From: Aporhodopirellula aestuarii
GTDB taxonomy: Bacteria > Planctomycetota > Planctomycetia > Pirellulales > Pirellulaceae
DNA: 64,000 bases
NCBI RefSeq assembly: GCF_023701485.1
Contig: NZ_JAMQBK010000024.1
Coordinates: 224,904 to 288,903, forward strand
Direction of reading: 5' to 3'
Shown: positions 47,373-56,446 of the stretch, one piece after another
How the letters are laid out: every line of letters begins with the position of its first letter
Numbering within the stretch: position 1 is the stretch's first letter
The notes under the pieces: generated by a model
Told to the model about the DNA's origin: nothing
The model's database searches: none
Seen by the model: the letters and a program-made list of their open reading frames with translations, nothing else
Position numbers and translations under genes: made by a program

Positions 47373-48305
47373 TCAGCCACGGAGCTGATCGTTCATGCCC
47401 ACCGTCGCGGCGCGGACCGCGTCCTGCCACCGGGCGTCCCCGTAGGTATCTGCGAACTCGGCACGCGCGTGAGCGAAGATAATTCCGCGAGAATTGTTGA
47501 TCACGGCACCTCGTCCCGATGAGTCTAACGCCGCCCGCACGTCGTCAGCCGATCCGCCCTGGGCACCAAATCCCGGCACCAACAGGATGCTGTGCGGCAT
47601 CGCGGCGCGGAGTTCGACGAGTTGTTCCGGGTATGTCGCGCCAACGACGGCACCGATGGGGCCATAGCCGTCCGCGTCGACTCGCCCCGTGTTGAGTTCC
47701 GTGACGAGGCTCGCGACGCTTTGGTAGACCGTTTGTCCGTCACACTTGAGGTCTTGCAGATAGCCGCCGCCTGGGTTGGAGGTTTTGACCAGGACAAAAA
47801 TGCCTGCCGCCCGGCGATCGCAGACTTCGACAAACGGTTCGAGGCTGTCGCGGCCCAAATACGGGCTCACCGTCAATGCGTCGCCCCCCCACGGGCTCGC
47901 CGTGGCGGGATCGCCGCCCGCCGCCGAGATCCCAGCGGCGCTGCCCAAATAGGCGTCGGCGTAGGCGGTCGCGGTGCTGCCGATGTCGTTGCGTTTGCCG
48001 TCAGTGATCACAATCAATCCCGCATCAGCGGCGTACTTGATGACCTGGCCGAGCGACACCATCCCGGCCGGGCCGAGTTGCTCGAAGAACGCCGCTTGAG
48101 GCTTCACACACGGCACAATGCCTTTCACCACATCGACGATCTCGCAGCAAAACTGCGTGTAGGCGGCCGCCCAAGCGTCTGCGGACTCGTTTGGCACCGC
48201 GTCACGAATCGGGGCGGGCAATTGAGACTTGCGTGGATCGAGCCCGACGCAGGCTACCGATCCGGTCCGTGTGATGGCTTCGTTGATACGCGTGGAGAAG
48301 GTCAT
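47373..48305 (-). CDS. pyrF: Orotidine 5'-phosphate decarboxylase, type 2
   Basis: A 310-residue protein from ATG 48305, the last step of UMP synthesis. The type 2 pattern is visible: ACVGLDPRKSQLP, VPCVKPQAAFFEQLGPAGM, LIVITDGKRNDIGSTATAYA with the catalytic Lys/Asp in DGKRND, and ILLVPGFGAQGGSADDV near the phosphate site. The length exceeds the type 1 enzymes of about 230-245 residues, as expected for type 2. pyrD is 32 kb away, so the pathway is not clustered. A divergent gene starts at 48536. Confidence 0.94.
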   Translation of the reverse strand: MTFSTRINEAITRTGSVACVGLDPRKSQLPAPIRDAVPNESADAWAAAYTQFCCEIVDVVKGIVPCVKPQAAFFEQLGPAGMVSLGQVIKYAADAGLIVITDGKRNDIGSTATAYADAYLGSAAGISAAGGDPATASPWGGDALTVSPYLGRDSLEPFVEVCDRRAAGIFVLVKTSNPGGGYLQDLKCDGQTVYQSVASLVTELNTGRVDADGYGPIGAVVGATYPEQLVELRAAMPHSILLVPGFGAQGGSADDVRAALDSSGRGAVINNSRGIIFAHARAEFADTYGDARWQDAVRAATVGMNDQLRG

Positions 48306-48535
48306 GAGAATCGAGGTCTGAGGAATACGGGCGGTGAAGAGAGGTTGGTAGATGTGTCGCGGAAATTGCTGAGCCAACACACTCGGTCGTTGGCCAATCC
48401 GACTGTGGATGAACTCACGTCGTCGCCCCAACATAGAAAAAGGGGGTCCCGTCAGCGAGCCTACCACCTTGGCGGGTATGCTAGAAGAAAAGCCCTCGCT
48501 CTTGTGCTTGTCACGACATCGCCCCCAACTACGTC

Positions 48536-50401
48536 ATGCCACAAACCGCTCAAGACCTGTTTCGCCAAATCGATGACGAGATTGCATCGGCGGGCGGGCT
48601 GATCGAGTCGATTCGTCAGTCCAACCGTGCGTCCGCTCATCGAATCACGGCATTAATCGAAAAACGCACCGACGCTTTCGTGCGGCTTGCCGAGCACTAC
48701 CTGCCGGCCCTCACTCAGCAAACGCTCGCTCAGGCATGGCACGAAGTCCACGGCCGCATCCGCGAAGTCTTGCTGGCCCAGTCCGATGCGTGCCGACAAA
48801 TGCAGGTCCATCTCTCCAAACTCAACGACCGGTGCGACCATCTCGAACACCAGCTCGCCGAAACGACCGAGCGATTCGAGAAGGCACGCAGGGACCTGCT
48901 CTCCAAAACCGGCAACTTTCAAAAAGCGTTGCGTGAAGATCCCGAGATCTCTCGTTTGTCCGCTGAGATCACCGAGGTCGATCAAGAGATCCAACGAGGA
49001 ATCGCAGCACTCGAATACGTCGCCGCGGATGCGCAGAAGAAATTGCCCGATTTTGAAGAGTGCGAACTGTTTCGCTATCTGCGGGAGCAGAACTATGGCA
49101 CGCCGCTGTACACCAAGACCGGACTCGAACGGCGGTGGGATCGCTGGATCGCAAGGCTGATCGATTTTGACAAGGCCAACGCGAGCTACGAGTATCTCAC
49201 CGAAGCACCGGATTCGATCAACAACCTGATTCGCGAAAAACAAGAACGTTACAAACAATTGCTCGTCGCTCTCGAAGCCGCTCGTGGACGGGCGGCAGAG
49301 ATTCACGGCGTCGAGGAACAAACCCTGTTACGCGACAAACTCGCCGAACAAGTCGAATCGCTTGAGCGAGAATGCACCGAAGCCAAATGGGATCGCGCGA
49401 TTTTAGAATCGGACCTGCAAGTCGCCGAAGACATCAATGGGGAATATTACCAAAAGGCGTTAGCGATCTATTCCGAATTCTTGAAGTCGTCGCAGCCCGA
49501 TACGCTGGCCGTCTATGCCGCCTGCACCGAGTCGCCGGTCGACGACCAAATCTGCGCACGCATTCGCAGCCTGCAAGCGGAAATCGAAAGCGAGCAAGCC
49601 GAGTCGACGGCTCATGTCGATCGCATCATTGAATTGGGCAAGTATCGCGCCGGGCTTAGCGAGTTATCGAAAAAGCTGCGTAATCACATCCGACACTCAT
49701 CCGGCGAGATCAAACTGCGTGAGGACTTTCGCTTCGACATCGTGCTCAGCGACATGCGCGACCTGCATCTCTCACCGATGAAAACGTGGCGACGATTGCT
49801 GACCGCGATCAGCGTTCCGATCCGCACGGTACCCGTTGCCGGACACTCCTCAGCCAACGAAAACGTGCGTCCCATCGACGCGTTGTTCCTCGCCGCTTCG
49901 CAAAACTCACCCAACGTTCTCGGTAGCGGACCGTACGACCCGACCGGGATTTTGGTCCGCCCCGATCGTGCTGTTGCGACACGTGCCGGGCACGCGATGT
50001 TTGACACGCTGGCGATTTGCCGCACCGATGCGGAATCAAACTACATCCTGTCACTGCTGCAATCGCACGAGATTCGATGCTTCACGCACAACCATCTCGT
50101 TGATCTCACGTCTGCAGATAACGTCGGCGCAAACGAAACCTGGGAGGCCAGCGCCGGACGACAATTGGCGAATGTCGCGACCGAACACGTCGCAGGATGT
50201 CACGTGACGACACCACACCTCGACGCGCTCGACTTTTCAAGCGTCGTGGTGGAGGCGGAGCGATTCAACGAAGCCCGCCAGATCTTGCTCAACGAACTCC
50301 GGCTCTACGACACCGGATGGGATTGCCCCACATGCGGATCGGCCGTGGAGCGTGGATATCACCAATGCTGGCGATGCGGCCGCACAAAGCCAGTCCGCTG
50401 A
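48536..50401 (+). CDS. Coiled-coil protein with C-terminal DUF2007-like domain and zinc ribbon
   Basis: A 621-residue protein from ATG 48536. Residues about 40-370 are almost entirely charged helix and predicted coiled coil (LNDRCDHLEHQLAETTERFE, then KLAEQVESLERECTEAKWDR). About residues 490-590 (TDAESNYILSLLQSHEIRCF, later VVVEAERFNEARQILLNEL) resemble DUF2007, a small putative signal-transducing domain. The end is a zinc ribbon with Cys pairs CPTC and CWRC. No signal peptide or membrane helix is seen. The next gene, a membrane protein, starts 59 bp downstream on the same strand, so they may form an operon. Function unknown. Confidence 0.72.
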   Translation: MPQTAQDLFRQIDDEIASAGGLIESIRQSNRASAHRITALIEKRTDAFVRLAEHYLPALTQQTLAQAWHEVHGRIREVLLAQSDACRQMQVHLSKLNDRCDHLEHQLAETTERFEKARRDLLSKTGNFQKALREDPEISRLSAEITEVDQEIQRGIAALEYVAADAQKKLPDFEECELFRYLREQNYGTPLYTKTGLERRWDRWIARLIDFDKANASYEYLTEAPDSINNLIREKQERYKQLLVALEAARGRAAEIHGVEEQTLLRDKLAEQVESLERECTEAKWDRAILESDLQVAEDINGEYYQKALAIYSEFLKSSQPDTLAVYAACTESPVDDQICARIRSLQAEIESEQAESTAHVDRIIELGKYRAGLSELSKKLRNHIRHSSGEIKLREDFRFDIVLSDMRDLHLSPMKTWRRLLTAISVPIRTVPVAGHSSANENVRPIDALFLAASQNSPNVLGSGPYDPTGILVRPDRAVATRAGHAMFDTLAICRTDAESNYILSLLQSHEIRCFTHNHLVDLTSADNVGANETWEASAGRQLANVATEHVAGCHVTTPHLDALDFSSVVVEAERFNEARQILLNELRLYDTGWDCPTCGSAVERGYHQCWRCGRTKPVR

Positions 50402-50460
50402 TCGAGCCTGAGCCGATAAATAAGTATCGATACGTGGAATCAACAGCGGAGTGCGTGTGC

Positions 50461-51573
50461 ATGATGAACGGCAGTGTGACGACCAGCAGCGATTGGAACG
50501 GGCTCATTGATGATGCGATCCGGACGGGTGATCCGTGGGTATCGAATTTCAAAATCACCCGCGTGCACTGGTTGCTGTCCAACGCGTTGGCGGAGGAACT
50601 CGGTGACAACGTCGGTGCCAACTTTCATTCGTGGGCGATCTGGGGCTCGCGCAAAGCGGGCGTCACGATCCGGCAGGCCGACCGGGATCAAGCTTCACGC
50701 GACGCAACGATCGTGGCCGGGATCGTCGGCGGGCTGGTCGGCGTGGCGACCGGGTGGGGAATGAGCCGAGCCACCAGCATCGGATTGCCGACGTCGCTTG
50801 CAATCTGGGTCCTCACGGGAATCGTTTGCGGCGGCATCAGTGGATGGTTTCTGGCGAGATACACTCGGGTCCGCGCAGCGAAGTTGATTTTGCAGGGCAA
50901 CCGCATCGTGCTCGACGACATCGGGCGAGTGACCGCGAGTTATCTCGATTTTCTAAGGCGTGGCCGCGAGGACACCGGGGATAACAACGGCGATAATGCG
51001 AGTGCTGCGGAGTTTGCAAAATGGCGAGCGTCACTGCGGCCGGGCAAGAGTGAGGACGACGGGCAAGATTTGCTCGGCCGGGCGTTTGCGTGCTACGAAG
51101 CAGCGCGGACGAGCAATGATTTGAAAACCAAACATGAGCAAGCCTATTTCGGCAACTGCCTCGCCGTGCTGCATGAACACTATCGGCTGCAACCGATCAT
51201 CGCCCGGTCACTTCCGTTCTTGATCAGCCGTTGCGTGACGCAGCGTCTGATGACGTACAGCGTCGGGGAGACTCAGCTCGCGGTGCATGATGATGTTCCG
51301 CCGCTCAGCGAGACGCCTTTTCCGCCCACACTCATCGATATCGATTCGACCGAACTCCGCGTGTTCCTGCACGGCGATTCCGGTTGGGACGTAGGCCGTG
51401 ACCAATTGATCAACACCAAAGCGAACGATTGGCGGGACTTGCATCAACGGATGGGATACATCGTGAACCTGTTTCGCACCCGGCATCTGTCACCCGATGT
51501 CGTTGCCTCGCCGTACGACGACGAGCAACTCAGCGATATCGCCAACGGGAAACTTCCGCAGCAGCCGTGGTGA
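50461..51573 (+). CDS. Unknown protein with two central membrane helices
   Basis: A 370-residue product from ATG 50461; longer in-frame starts would overlap the upstream gene by up to 200 bp. Residues about 20-75 contain KITRVHWLLSNALAEELGDN and ANFHSWAIWGSRKAG, a conserved-looking helical segment I cannot assign. Two transmembrane helices follow (IVAGIVGGLVGVATGWGM and LAIWVLTGIVCGGISGWFLA). The C-terminal 200 residues are soluble and helical. It probably functions with the coiled-coil/zinc-ribbon protein upstream. Function unknown. Confidence 0.7.
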   Translation: MMNGSVTTSSDWNGLIDDAIRTGDPWVSNFKITRVHWLLSNALAEELGDNVGANFHSWAIWGSRKAGVTIRQADRDQASRDATIVAGIVGGLVGVATGWGMSRATSIGLPTSLAIWVLTGIVCGGISGWFLARYTRVRAAKLILQGNRIVLDDIGRVTASYLDFLRRGREDTGDNNGDNASAAEFAKWRASLRPGKSEDDGQDLLGRAFACYEAARTSNDLKTKHEQAYFGNCLAVLHEHYRLQPIIARSLPFLISRCVTQRLMTYSVGETQLAVHDDVPPLSETPFPPTLIDIDSTELRVFLHGDSGWDVGRDQLINTKANDWRDLHQRMGYIVNLFRTRHLSPDVVASPYDDEQLSDIANGKLPQQPW

Positions 51574-51652
51574 ACTTGGTTATAACGAACGCGAGGTCCG
51601 TTTAACAAGCTGCCGTGAAGCCGCATCTTGCTGGTAGTTTGGTCATTCAAAA

Positions 51653-52930
51653 TTACTTGGTCAGCAGGCTCGGCAGCCACAAACTGAACGCGGGAATGAA
51701 TGTGATCAGCAACAGCGTGATCAGCAGCGGTATCAGAAACGGAACGGTCCCACGAATGACCTGCTGAACCGAAGTGCCCGTTACCGAGCTCAGCACGTAC
51801 AGCACCAAACCCACCGGTGGAGTCAGCAATCCCAAAACAAGATTGAGGATCATGACGATCCCCAGTTGCAAAGGATCGATGCCGAATTCCATTGCGGCTG
51901 GCAACAATACCGGAACGGTGATTAACAATCCGGCCACCGGCTCGAGCAGCATTCCAGTCAAGAGCAGCGCGACATTGATCAGCAACAGGAAGACATAAGG
52001 ATTGTCGGTCAGCCGCAGCATGGCTTCCGTGACCGCTTGCGGCCCCTGCTCGCGCGCGATCACCCAGCCGAACAGTCCGGCTGCTGCCACAACCAGCAAA
52101 ATGGTTCCGCTTGTTGACGCTGTCTTGATCAGCACACCGTGAAAGTCGCGGAGCGAAAGCGACCGATAGCACACACTCAAGAACAGCACCCACATGACAG
52201 CCGCTGCGGCGGCTTCGGTCGGTGTAAACACACCCCCAAGAATGCCGCCCAATATGATCACGGGCGTTAGCAAAACTGGGAGTGCGGCACCAACCGCTTT
52301 CTTCAGCGGGATTCGTGGCCCGGCGTCTTCGCTTCGTTGTGGGTTACGGCGGGCATCCACAAATACAAACACGCACAAAATCGCGGTCAGCACTAACGCC
52401 GGCAAGATGCCCGCAAAGAACAACGCCCCCACTGAGACTCCCGCCGAAACTGCGTACACGATCGCCGGAATGCTGGGCGGCATGATCGGACCGATCAATG
52501 AGGATGCTCCAGTCAGCCCCAGAGCGAATCCATTGGCGTATCCTCGTTTCTTCATCGCCGGAACCAACACGGCCCCCAACCCTGCCGCGTCGGCGATCGC
52601 AGCTCCGCTCATCCATGAAAACAACAAACTGCTAATCACGTTGACATAACCCAGGCTGCCGGGAATTTTCCCGAACAGGCAGAGCAGCAAACGAAACAAT
52701 CGGTCGGCAAGTCCACCGGCGTTGCTCAGGTATCCGGTCATGATAAACAGCGGCACCGCTAGCAGCGGAAACGAATTGATGGCCGCCATGCAGCGCTGCA
52801 AGGCAACGCCCAGTGAAATATCGGGAGACCATGCCACATAAACGAGGCATGGCAGCAACATACTGATGGCGACCGGGATTCGAATAAACAACAGCACCAG
52901 CATGGCGCAGACTAACGCAGCAAGAATCAT
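51653..52930 (-). CDS. dctM: TRAP transporter large permease DctM
   Basis: A 425-residue protein with about twelve helices. DctM signatures include FPLLAVPLFIMTGYLSNAGG, SWMSGAAIADAAGLGAVLVP, GPIMPPSIPAIVYAV and FTPTEAAAAAVMWVLFLSV. It forms the sodium-coupled transport channel of a TRAP system. Its ATG overlaps the dctQ stop (ATGA). The neighbouring catabolic genes point to a sugar-acid substrate. Confidence 0.96.
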   Translation of the reverse strand: MILAALVCAMLVLLFIRIPVAISMLLPCLVYVAWSPDISLGVALQRCMAAINSFPLLAVPLFIMTGYLSNAGGLADRLFRLLLCLFGKIPGSLGYVNVISSLLFSWMSGAAIADAAGLGAVLVPAMKKRGYANGFALGLTGASSLIGPIMPPSIPAIVYAVSAGVSVGALFFAGILPALVLTAILCVFVFVDARRNPQRSEDAGPRIPLKKAVGAALPVLLTPVIILGGILGGVFTPTEAAAAAVMWVLFLSVCYRSLSLRDFHGVLIKTASTSGTILLVVAAAGLFGWVIAREQGPQAVTEAMLRLTDNPYVFLLLINVALLLTGMLLEPVAGLLITVPVLLPAAMEFGIDPLQLGIVMILNLVLGLLTPPVGLVLYVLSSVTGTSVQQVIRGTVPFLIPLLITLLLITFIPAFSLWLPSLLTK

Positions 52931-53574
52931 TCGCCCTGCTCCAATTCGAGATGAAGCGATTCTTCTTCGACCATACTTTCGCTCGCCCTCTCAATGACGA
53001 TCGGCCTCCCCGTCGCCAACGCCTGGATCAGGCTCACGATTGAATGAATGGCCATCAGCAGCAAGCCGACGCCGACCCCGCCATACCACCAACTCATGGG
53101 AAGCCCTAACGAGGGCGACCCGACTTTGCCCACATACCAAACGAATCGACTTCCACCGATGAGCAACATCAAGCACGCCCCCGCAACGATGCCGTGACTG
53201 AGGCACTCGAGCCAGAGTTTTCCGCGCACGCTAAGCCTTGGCGAAAGCACGTCGACTGTAATGTGCCGGCCTTCCGCCATCGTGAATGCCGCCGCCATGA
53301 ACGTTAGCCAGATCAATGCGAATCGAGCAACCTCTTCACTCCATGAAAACGGAGCTCCAAAGAAATAACGGGCAAACACTTGCGAACCCATCGAGGCCAA
53401 AATCAGCAATAGAAACAAAGCCGCGAGGACCTGTTCTGCAGCAATCATCCAACGCACGCAGCAAGAAAAGGGCAACGAGTTCTCCGATGCATGGTTCGCG
53501 GAATGCTCCTCGCTTAACACTTCGTCGAGATTCGCAGAGTTCATTGCGGTTAACTTTCTCATCATGAATATCAT
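52927..53574 (-). CDS. dctQ: TRAP transporter small permease DctQ
   Basis: A 215-residue four-helix membrane protein. The DctQ core reads VFARYFFGAPFSWSEEVARF then ALIWLTFMAAAFTMAEGRHI. The start ATG 53574 overlaps the dctP stop as ATGA; an internal ATG at 53544 is possible. It bridges DctM and the binding protein DctP. Confidence 0.92.
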   Translation of the reverse strand: MIFMMRKLTAMNSANLDEVLSEEHSANHASENSLPFSCCVRWMIAAEQVLAALFLLLILASMGSQVFARYFFGAPFSWSEEVARFALIWLTFMAAAFTMAEGRHITVDVLSPRLSVRGKLWLECLSHGIVAGACLMLLIGGSRFVWYVGKVGSPSLGLPMSWWYGGVGVGLLLMAIHSIVSLIQALATGRPIVIERASESMVEEESLHLELEQGE

Positions 53575-54617
53575 TGAGCTGCATCGCCCTGGCCATCCAC
53601 TCGGACGTGTTGCGATGTGATCTGGTTGTACAGTTCGCTAAACGGGTACCCGCTCGAAAAATGTTTCTTGGCCCGCTTTTGAAAAGCGTCGACATCCACA
53701 TCGTCGACGACTTGCATCGTGCCGTTTTCTCGCCACTCGGCAATGAGTTTTTGTTCATCCTCGACCACCCCGCGGTAAACTTCTTCGCCTAAGTCTCGCA
53801 CCACCTTCTGCAAGGCGGCCCGCTGACGGGCGTCCAATCGCTGCCACGCGCGTTCGTTCATCAGGATCTGCACCGAAGATTGAATGTGACCGGTCAGATT
53901 GAGGCATTTCTGCACCTCATGAAACCCCTTCGCCTTGATCACCGGAACAGGATTTTCTTGTCCATCAGCGATTCCCTGTTGCAGGGCGAGATACACTTCG
54001 GCGAATGAAATCGGCATCGGGCTCGCTCCCAACGCGGCACCGGAAGCCTGCCAGACCTGCGCGGCCGGCATCCGCAAACGAAAACCGCTCAAATCGTCCG
54101 GACGGCGGATCGGGAAGTTGGACGTGATGTGCCGAGACCCATATGCCCAAGTGTCCAACACCCGCACGTCGAAACGTTTGCGGAGTTCGTCCCAGTGCGG
54201 TGCCAGTTCATCACCTCGCGCCGTCTCCAACATGTGATCCAAATCGCGAGAGGCATACGCGGCGTCCAAGACTCCCAACGGCGGATGCCACATGGCCAGA
54301 AACGAAGGGCCGGAAATCGCCAAGTCCAATTCGCCGGCAACCAGTTGTTCGAGCAGTTCTTGTTCACTGCCGAGCTGGGCGGCGGGATAGACGGTGACAG
54401 TCAGGTCGCTGCCAGCTTGCTGCAGTCGCTCGTTGAAATGAGCCGTCCCGTAGGAATGCGTCGGCGCATTAAATTCGTACACATGCGCCATCTTCAGCCG
54501 CCGTGTTTTGTCGCCAGGATCGCCCGATGGGCAGCCGCCTAGCGATACAAGCAACAACGCCACCGATAACCTGCCGAGTCGACGCCAAGTCAATGGGTGT
54601 GTTCGGTACATCGACAT
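53571..54617 (-). CDS. dctP: TRAP transporter substrate-binding lipoprotein DctP
   Basis: About 348 residues from ATG 54617. The signal sequence LSVALLLVSLGGC ends in a lipobox Cys, so the binding protein is anchored rather than free in the periplasm. DctP features: AHVYEFNAPTHSYGTAHFNE, VYPAAQLGSEQELLEQLVAG and the Arg-bearing FRLRMPAAQVWQASGAALGA that binds the substrate carboxylate, then QQGIADGQENPVPVI. Together with the divergent FAH hydrolase and L-fuconate dehydratase genes it suggests an organic sugar acid, plausibly L-fuconate. Confidence 0.94.
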   Translation of the reverse strand: MSMYRTHPLTWRRLGRLSVALLLVSLGGCPSGDPGDKTRRLKMAHVYEFNAPTHSYGTAHFNERLQQAGSDLTVTVYPAAQLGSEQELLEQLVAGELDLAISGPSFLAMWHPPLGVLDAAYASRDLDHMLETARGDELAPHWDELRKRFDVRVLDTWAYGSRHITSNFPIRRPDDLSGFRLRMPAAQVWQASGAALGASPMPISFAEVYLALQQGIADGQENPVPVIKAKGFHEVQKCLNLTGHIQSSVQILMNERAWQRLDARQRAALQKVVRDLGEEVYRGVVEDEQKLIAEWRENGTMQVVDDVDVDAFQKRAKKHFSSGYPFSELYNQITSQHVRVDGQGDAAQ

Positions 54618-55504
54618 GCATCCGGCTGCGTTTCGAAGGAAATTGAACACGAATAAATCAAAGGGACTTGTGGTATTGGCTCGAAACGGTTGGCCGTGGA
54701 ATCGCCTTCACTTTGCCCATCACCCCCAAAGCGATGCAACGGGAAGTTCAGTTGCGGAGCAGATCGGAACTCGGGCTGCCGCAAGACCGGTTGCAATCAC
54801 GTTGGCCTGAAACATGACCATTCGCAGACATCCCAAAATCGCAACGACGTAACCGCTGGCGCGATTTGCCTTGCCCCTGCGTGTTCGTCGGTCAGGCGTG
54901 ACGCTTCGTCATGAGGTCATTCAACGGATATCCGCAACATCGTATCGCGGCCAGAACGCTCATGTTGCTGCGACAGAATCACCGGCAGCAATTTTAAGGG
55001 AAATTCTGAAGGCGCTCGCGCCATTGGCTTAATCTCGGAAAGGTGTAGCGTGCTATGTTTTTCGCTTGCGATTTAATTTCCGCTCGGTTTTCGAGAGCAC
55101 ACGTAGTAGACATGCGTAACGTTGTCGTCGCTGAAGCCAAGCCTGGGATTCGGCAGAGTGATCGCGGCAACTAGCAGATGTCATACGCCGTGATCGTTAA
55201 ATCAAACGACCGTGCCGCACATGCAACGACCAAGGAAATCCAACCGCCCAGTGATGCTTGAAACGCGTTCCGATTTTCAGCCGCTCTACCAAATGGGCAG
55301 TCGGATGATTTCGCCGATCTGCGCTCGTTTCTGTGTATCAAACAGCCTTCTTTCATCACGGCTATGGCCTACCTTATCGATCCCTACCGCATCGAAGGCG
55401 GTGACACCGTGTTGGGGTAGGTTGGAGTTTTTGCAACGCTCCACTAAAGTCTTCCGGCTCGATGTCTTTGTTTCCGTATTTGTTCACTGCTGACGACCGA
55501 TTTC
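54618..55504. other. Long divergent intergenic region between dctP and the fuconate genes
   Basis: This 887-bp stretch separates the divergent transporter and catabolic operons and must hold their promoters. No complete gene, regulator or strong hairpin was recognised; short open frames inside it show no recognisable protein features. A decayed regulator gene cannot be excluded. Confidence 0.4.
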
Positions 55505-56365
55505 ATGAAACTGACACGCATCCGAAACCAATCGGGATCCATTACTCCCGGTGTATTCGTATCAGAAACCGAGATCCTCGATTGTTCCGAATTCGGACAG
55601 GACTGGAACGAGGCTTTTTTTGAAAACGATGGGATCAATCAGCTTTCAAATTGGCTCTCTGCCAATCAAGAGCGAGCTCCCAAGTTCAATCGATCGGACG
55701 TCCAGTTGGCTCCAGCGGTCGCACGTCCGTCAAAGATCGTTTGCGTCGGCCTCAACTACGCGGCGCACGCTTCCGAATCCGGGATGGATGCTCCTTCGGA
55801 ACCGGTTCTCTTCTTCAAAGCATCGAGTGCCTGGTCGGGACCAAACGACAACGTCGTGATTCCGCGGAACTCAACGAAGACAGATTGGGAAGTCGAACTT
55901 GCGATCGTCATCGGCAAGAAAGCGAAATACGTTCCCGAGGAATCTGCCTTGGAGTACGTTGCCGGCTACGGAGTACACAATGACTATTCCGAGCGTGAGT
56001 GGCAGTTGGAAAGATTGGGGCAGTGGGTGAAAGGGAAATCGGCTGACACCTTTGCACCGTTCGGCCCGTTCATGGCGACCAAAGATGAAATCTCTGATCC
56101 CAATAATCTTGATTTGTGGCTTAATTTGAACGGCGACAAAGTACAGTCCAGCAACACATCCGATTTCATCTTCAACGTCCAGCAAGTTGTCAGCTACATC
56201 AGTCAATTCATGACATTGCTGCCCGGCGATGTGGTGTCGACGGGAACCCCGTCTGGGGTCGGACTTGGGCATCAACCGCCCAAGTATCTGCAAGCCGGTG
56301 ACGTCGTTGAGTTGGGGATTGCCGGACTGGGAGCCCAAAAACAGATTGCCGTTCAGGAGGACTGA
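55505..56365 (+). CDS. Fumarylacetoacetate hydrolase-family protein, probable 2,4-diketo-3-deoxy-L-fuconate hydrolase
   Basis: A 286-residue FAH-fold enzyme. It has RPSKIVCVGLNYAAHASESG, the metal-binding DWEVELAIVIGKKAK, VAGYGVHNDYSEREWQLERL and GDVVSTGTPSGVGLG with the closing GDVVELGIAGLG, all expected of the family. FAH-fold proteins hydrolyse or lyse 2-keto acids. The direct neighbour is an L-fuconate dehydratase, so the most likely reaction is cleavage of 2,4-diketo-3-deoxy-L-fuconate to pyruvate and lactate; this depends on context, as related sequences include ureidoglycolate lyase and other activities. Confidence 0.85.
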   Translation: MKLTRIRNQSGSITPGVFVSETEILDCSEFGQDWNEAFFENDGINQLSNWLSANQERAPKFNRSDVQLAPAVARPSKIVCVGLNYAAHASESGMDAPSEPVLFFKASSAWSGPNDNVVIPRNSTKTDWEVELAIVIGKKAKYVPEESALEYVAGYGVHNDYSEREWQLERLGQWVKGKSADTFAPFGPFMATKDEISDPNNLDLWLNLNGDKVQSSNTSDFIFNVQQVVSYISQFMTLLPGDVVSTGTPSGVGLGHQPPKYLQAGDVVELGIAGLGAQKQIAVQED

Positions 56366-56446
56366 ACTGGGGCACGACCGCATGCGAACTACCCAAACTT
56401 TCTCGATCTTCAACCACAAGTCTCTCTCCATTCCAACGCACCAAGT

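Noticed and set aside
47592..48602. 336-codon plus-strand frame opposite pyrF
   Set aside because: Antisense to a clear type 2 pyrF and runs into the real gene at 48536.
50197..50460. Upstream extension of the membrane protein gene at 50461
   Set aside because: Would overlap the zinc-ribbon gene by 200 bp; the extension is a frame-shifted copy of its coding sequence.
55212..55493. 93-codon open frame in the dctP-FAH spacer
   Set aside because: No ribosome site, no domain features; a possible regulator was looked for here and not found.
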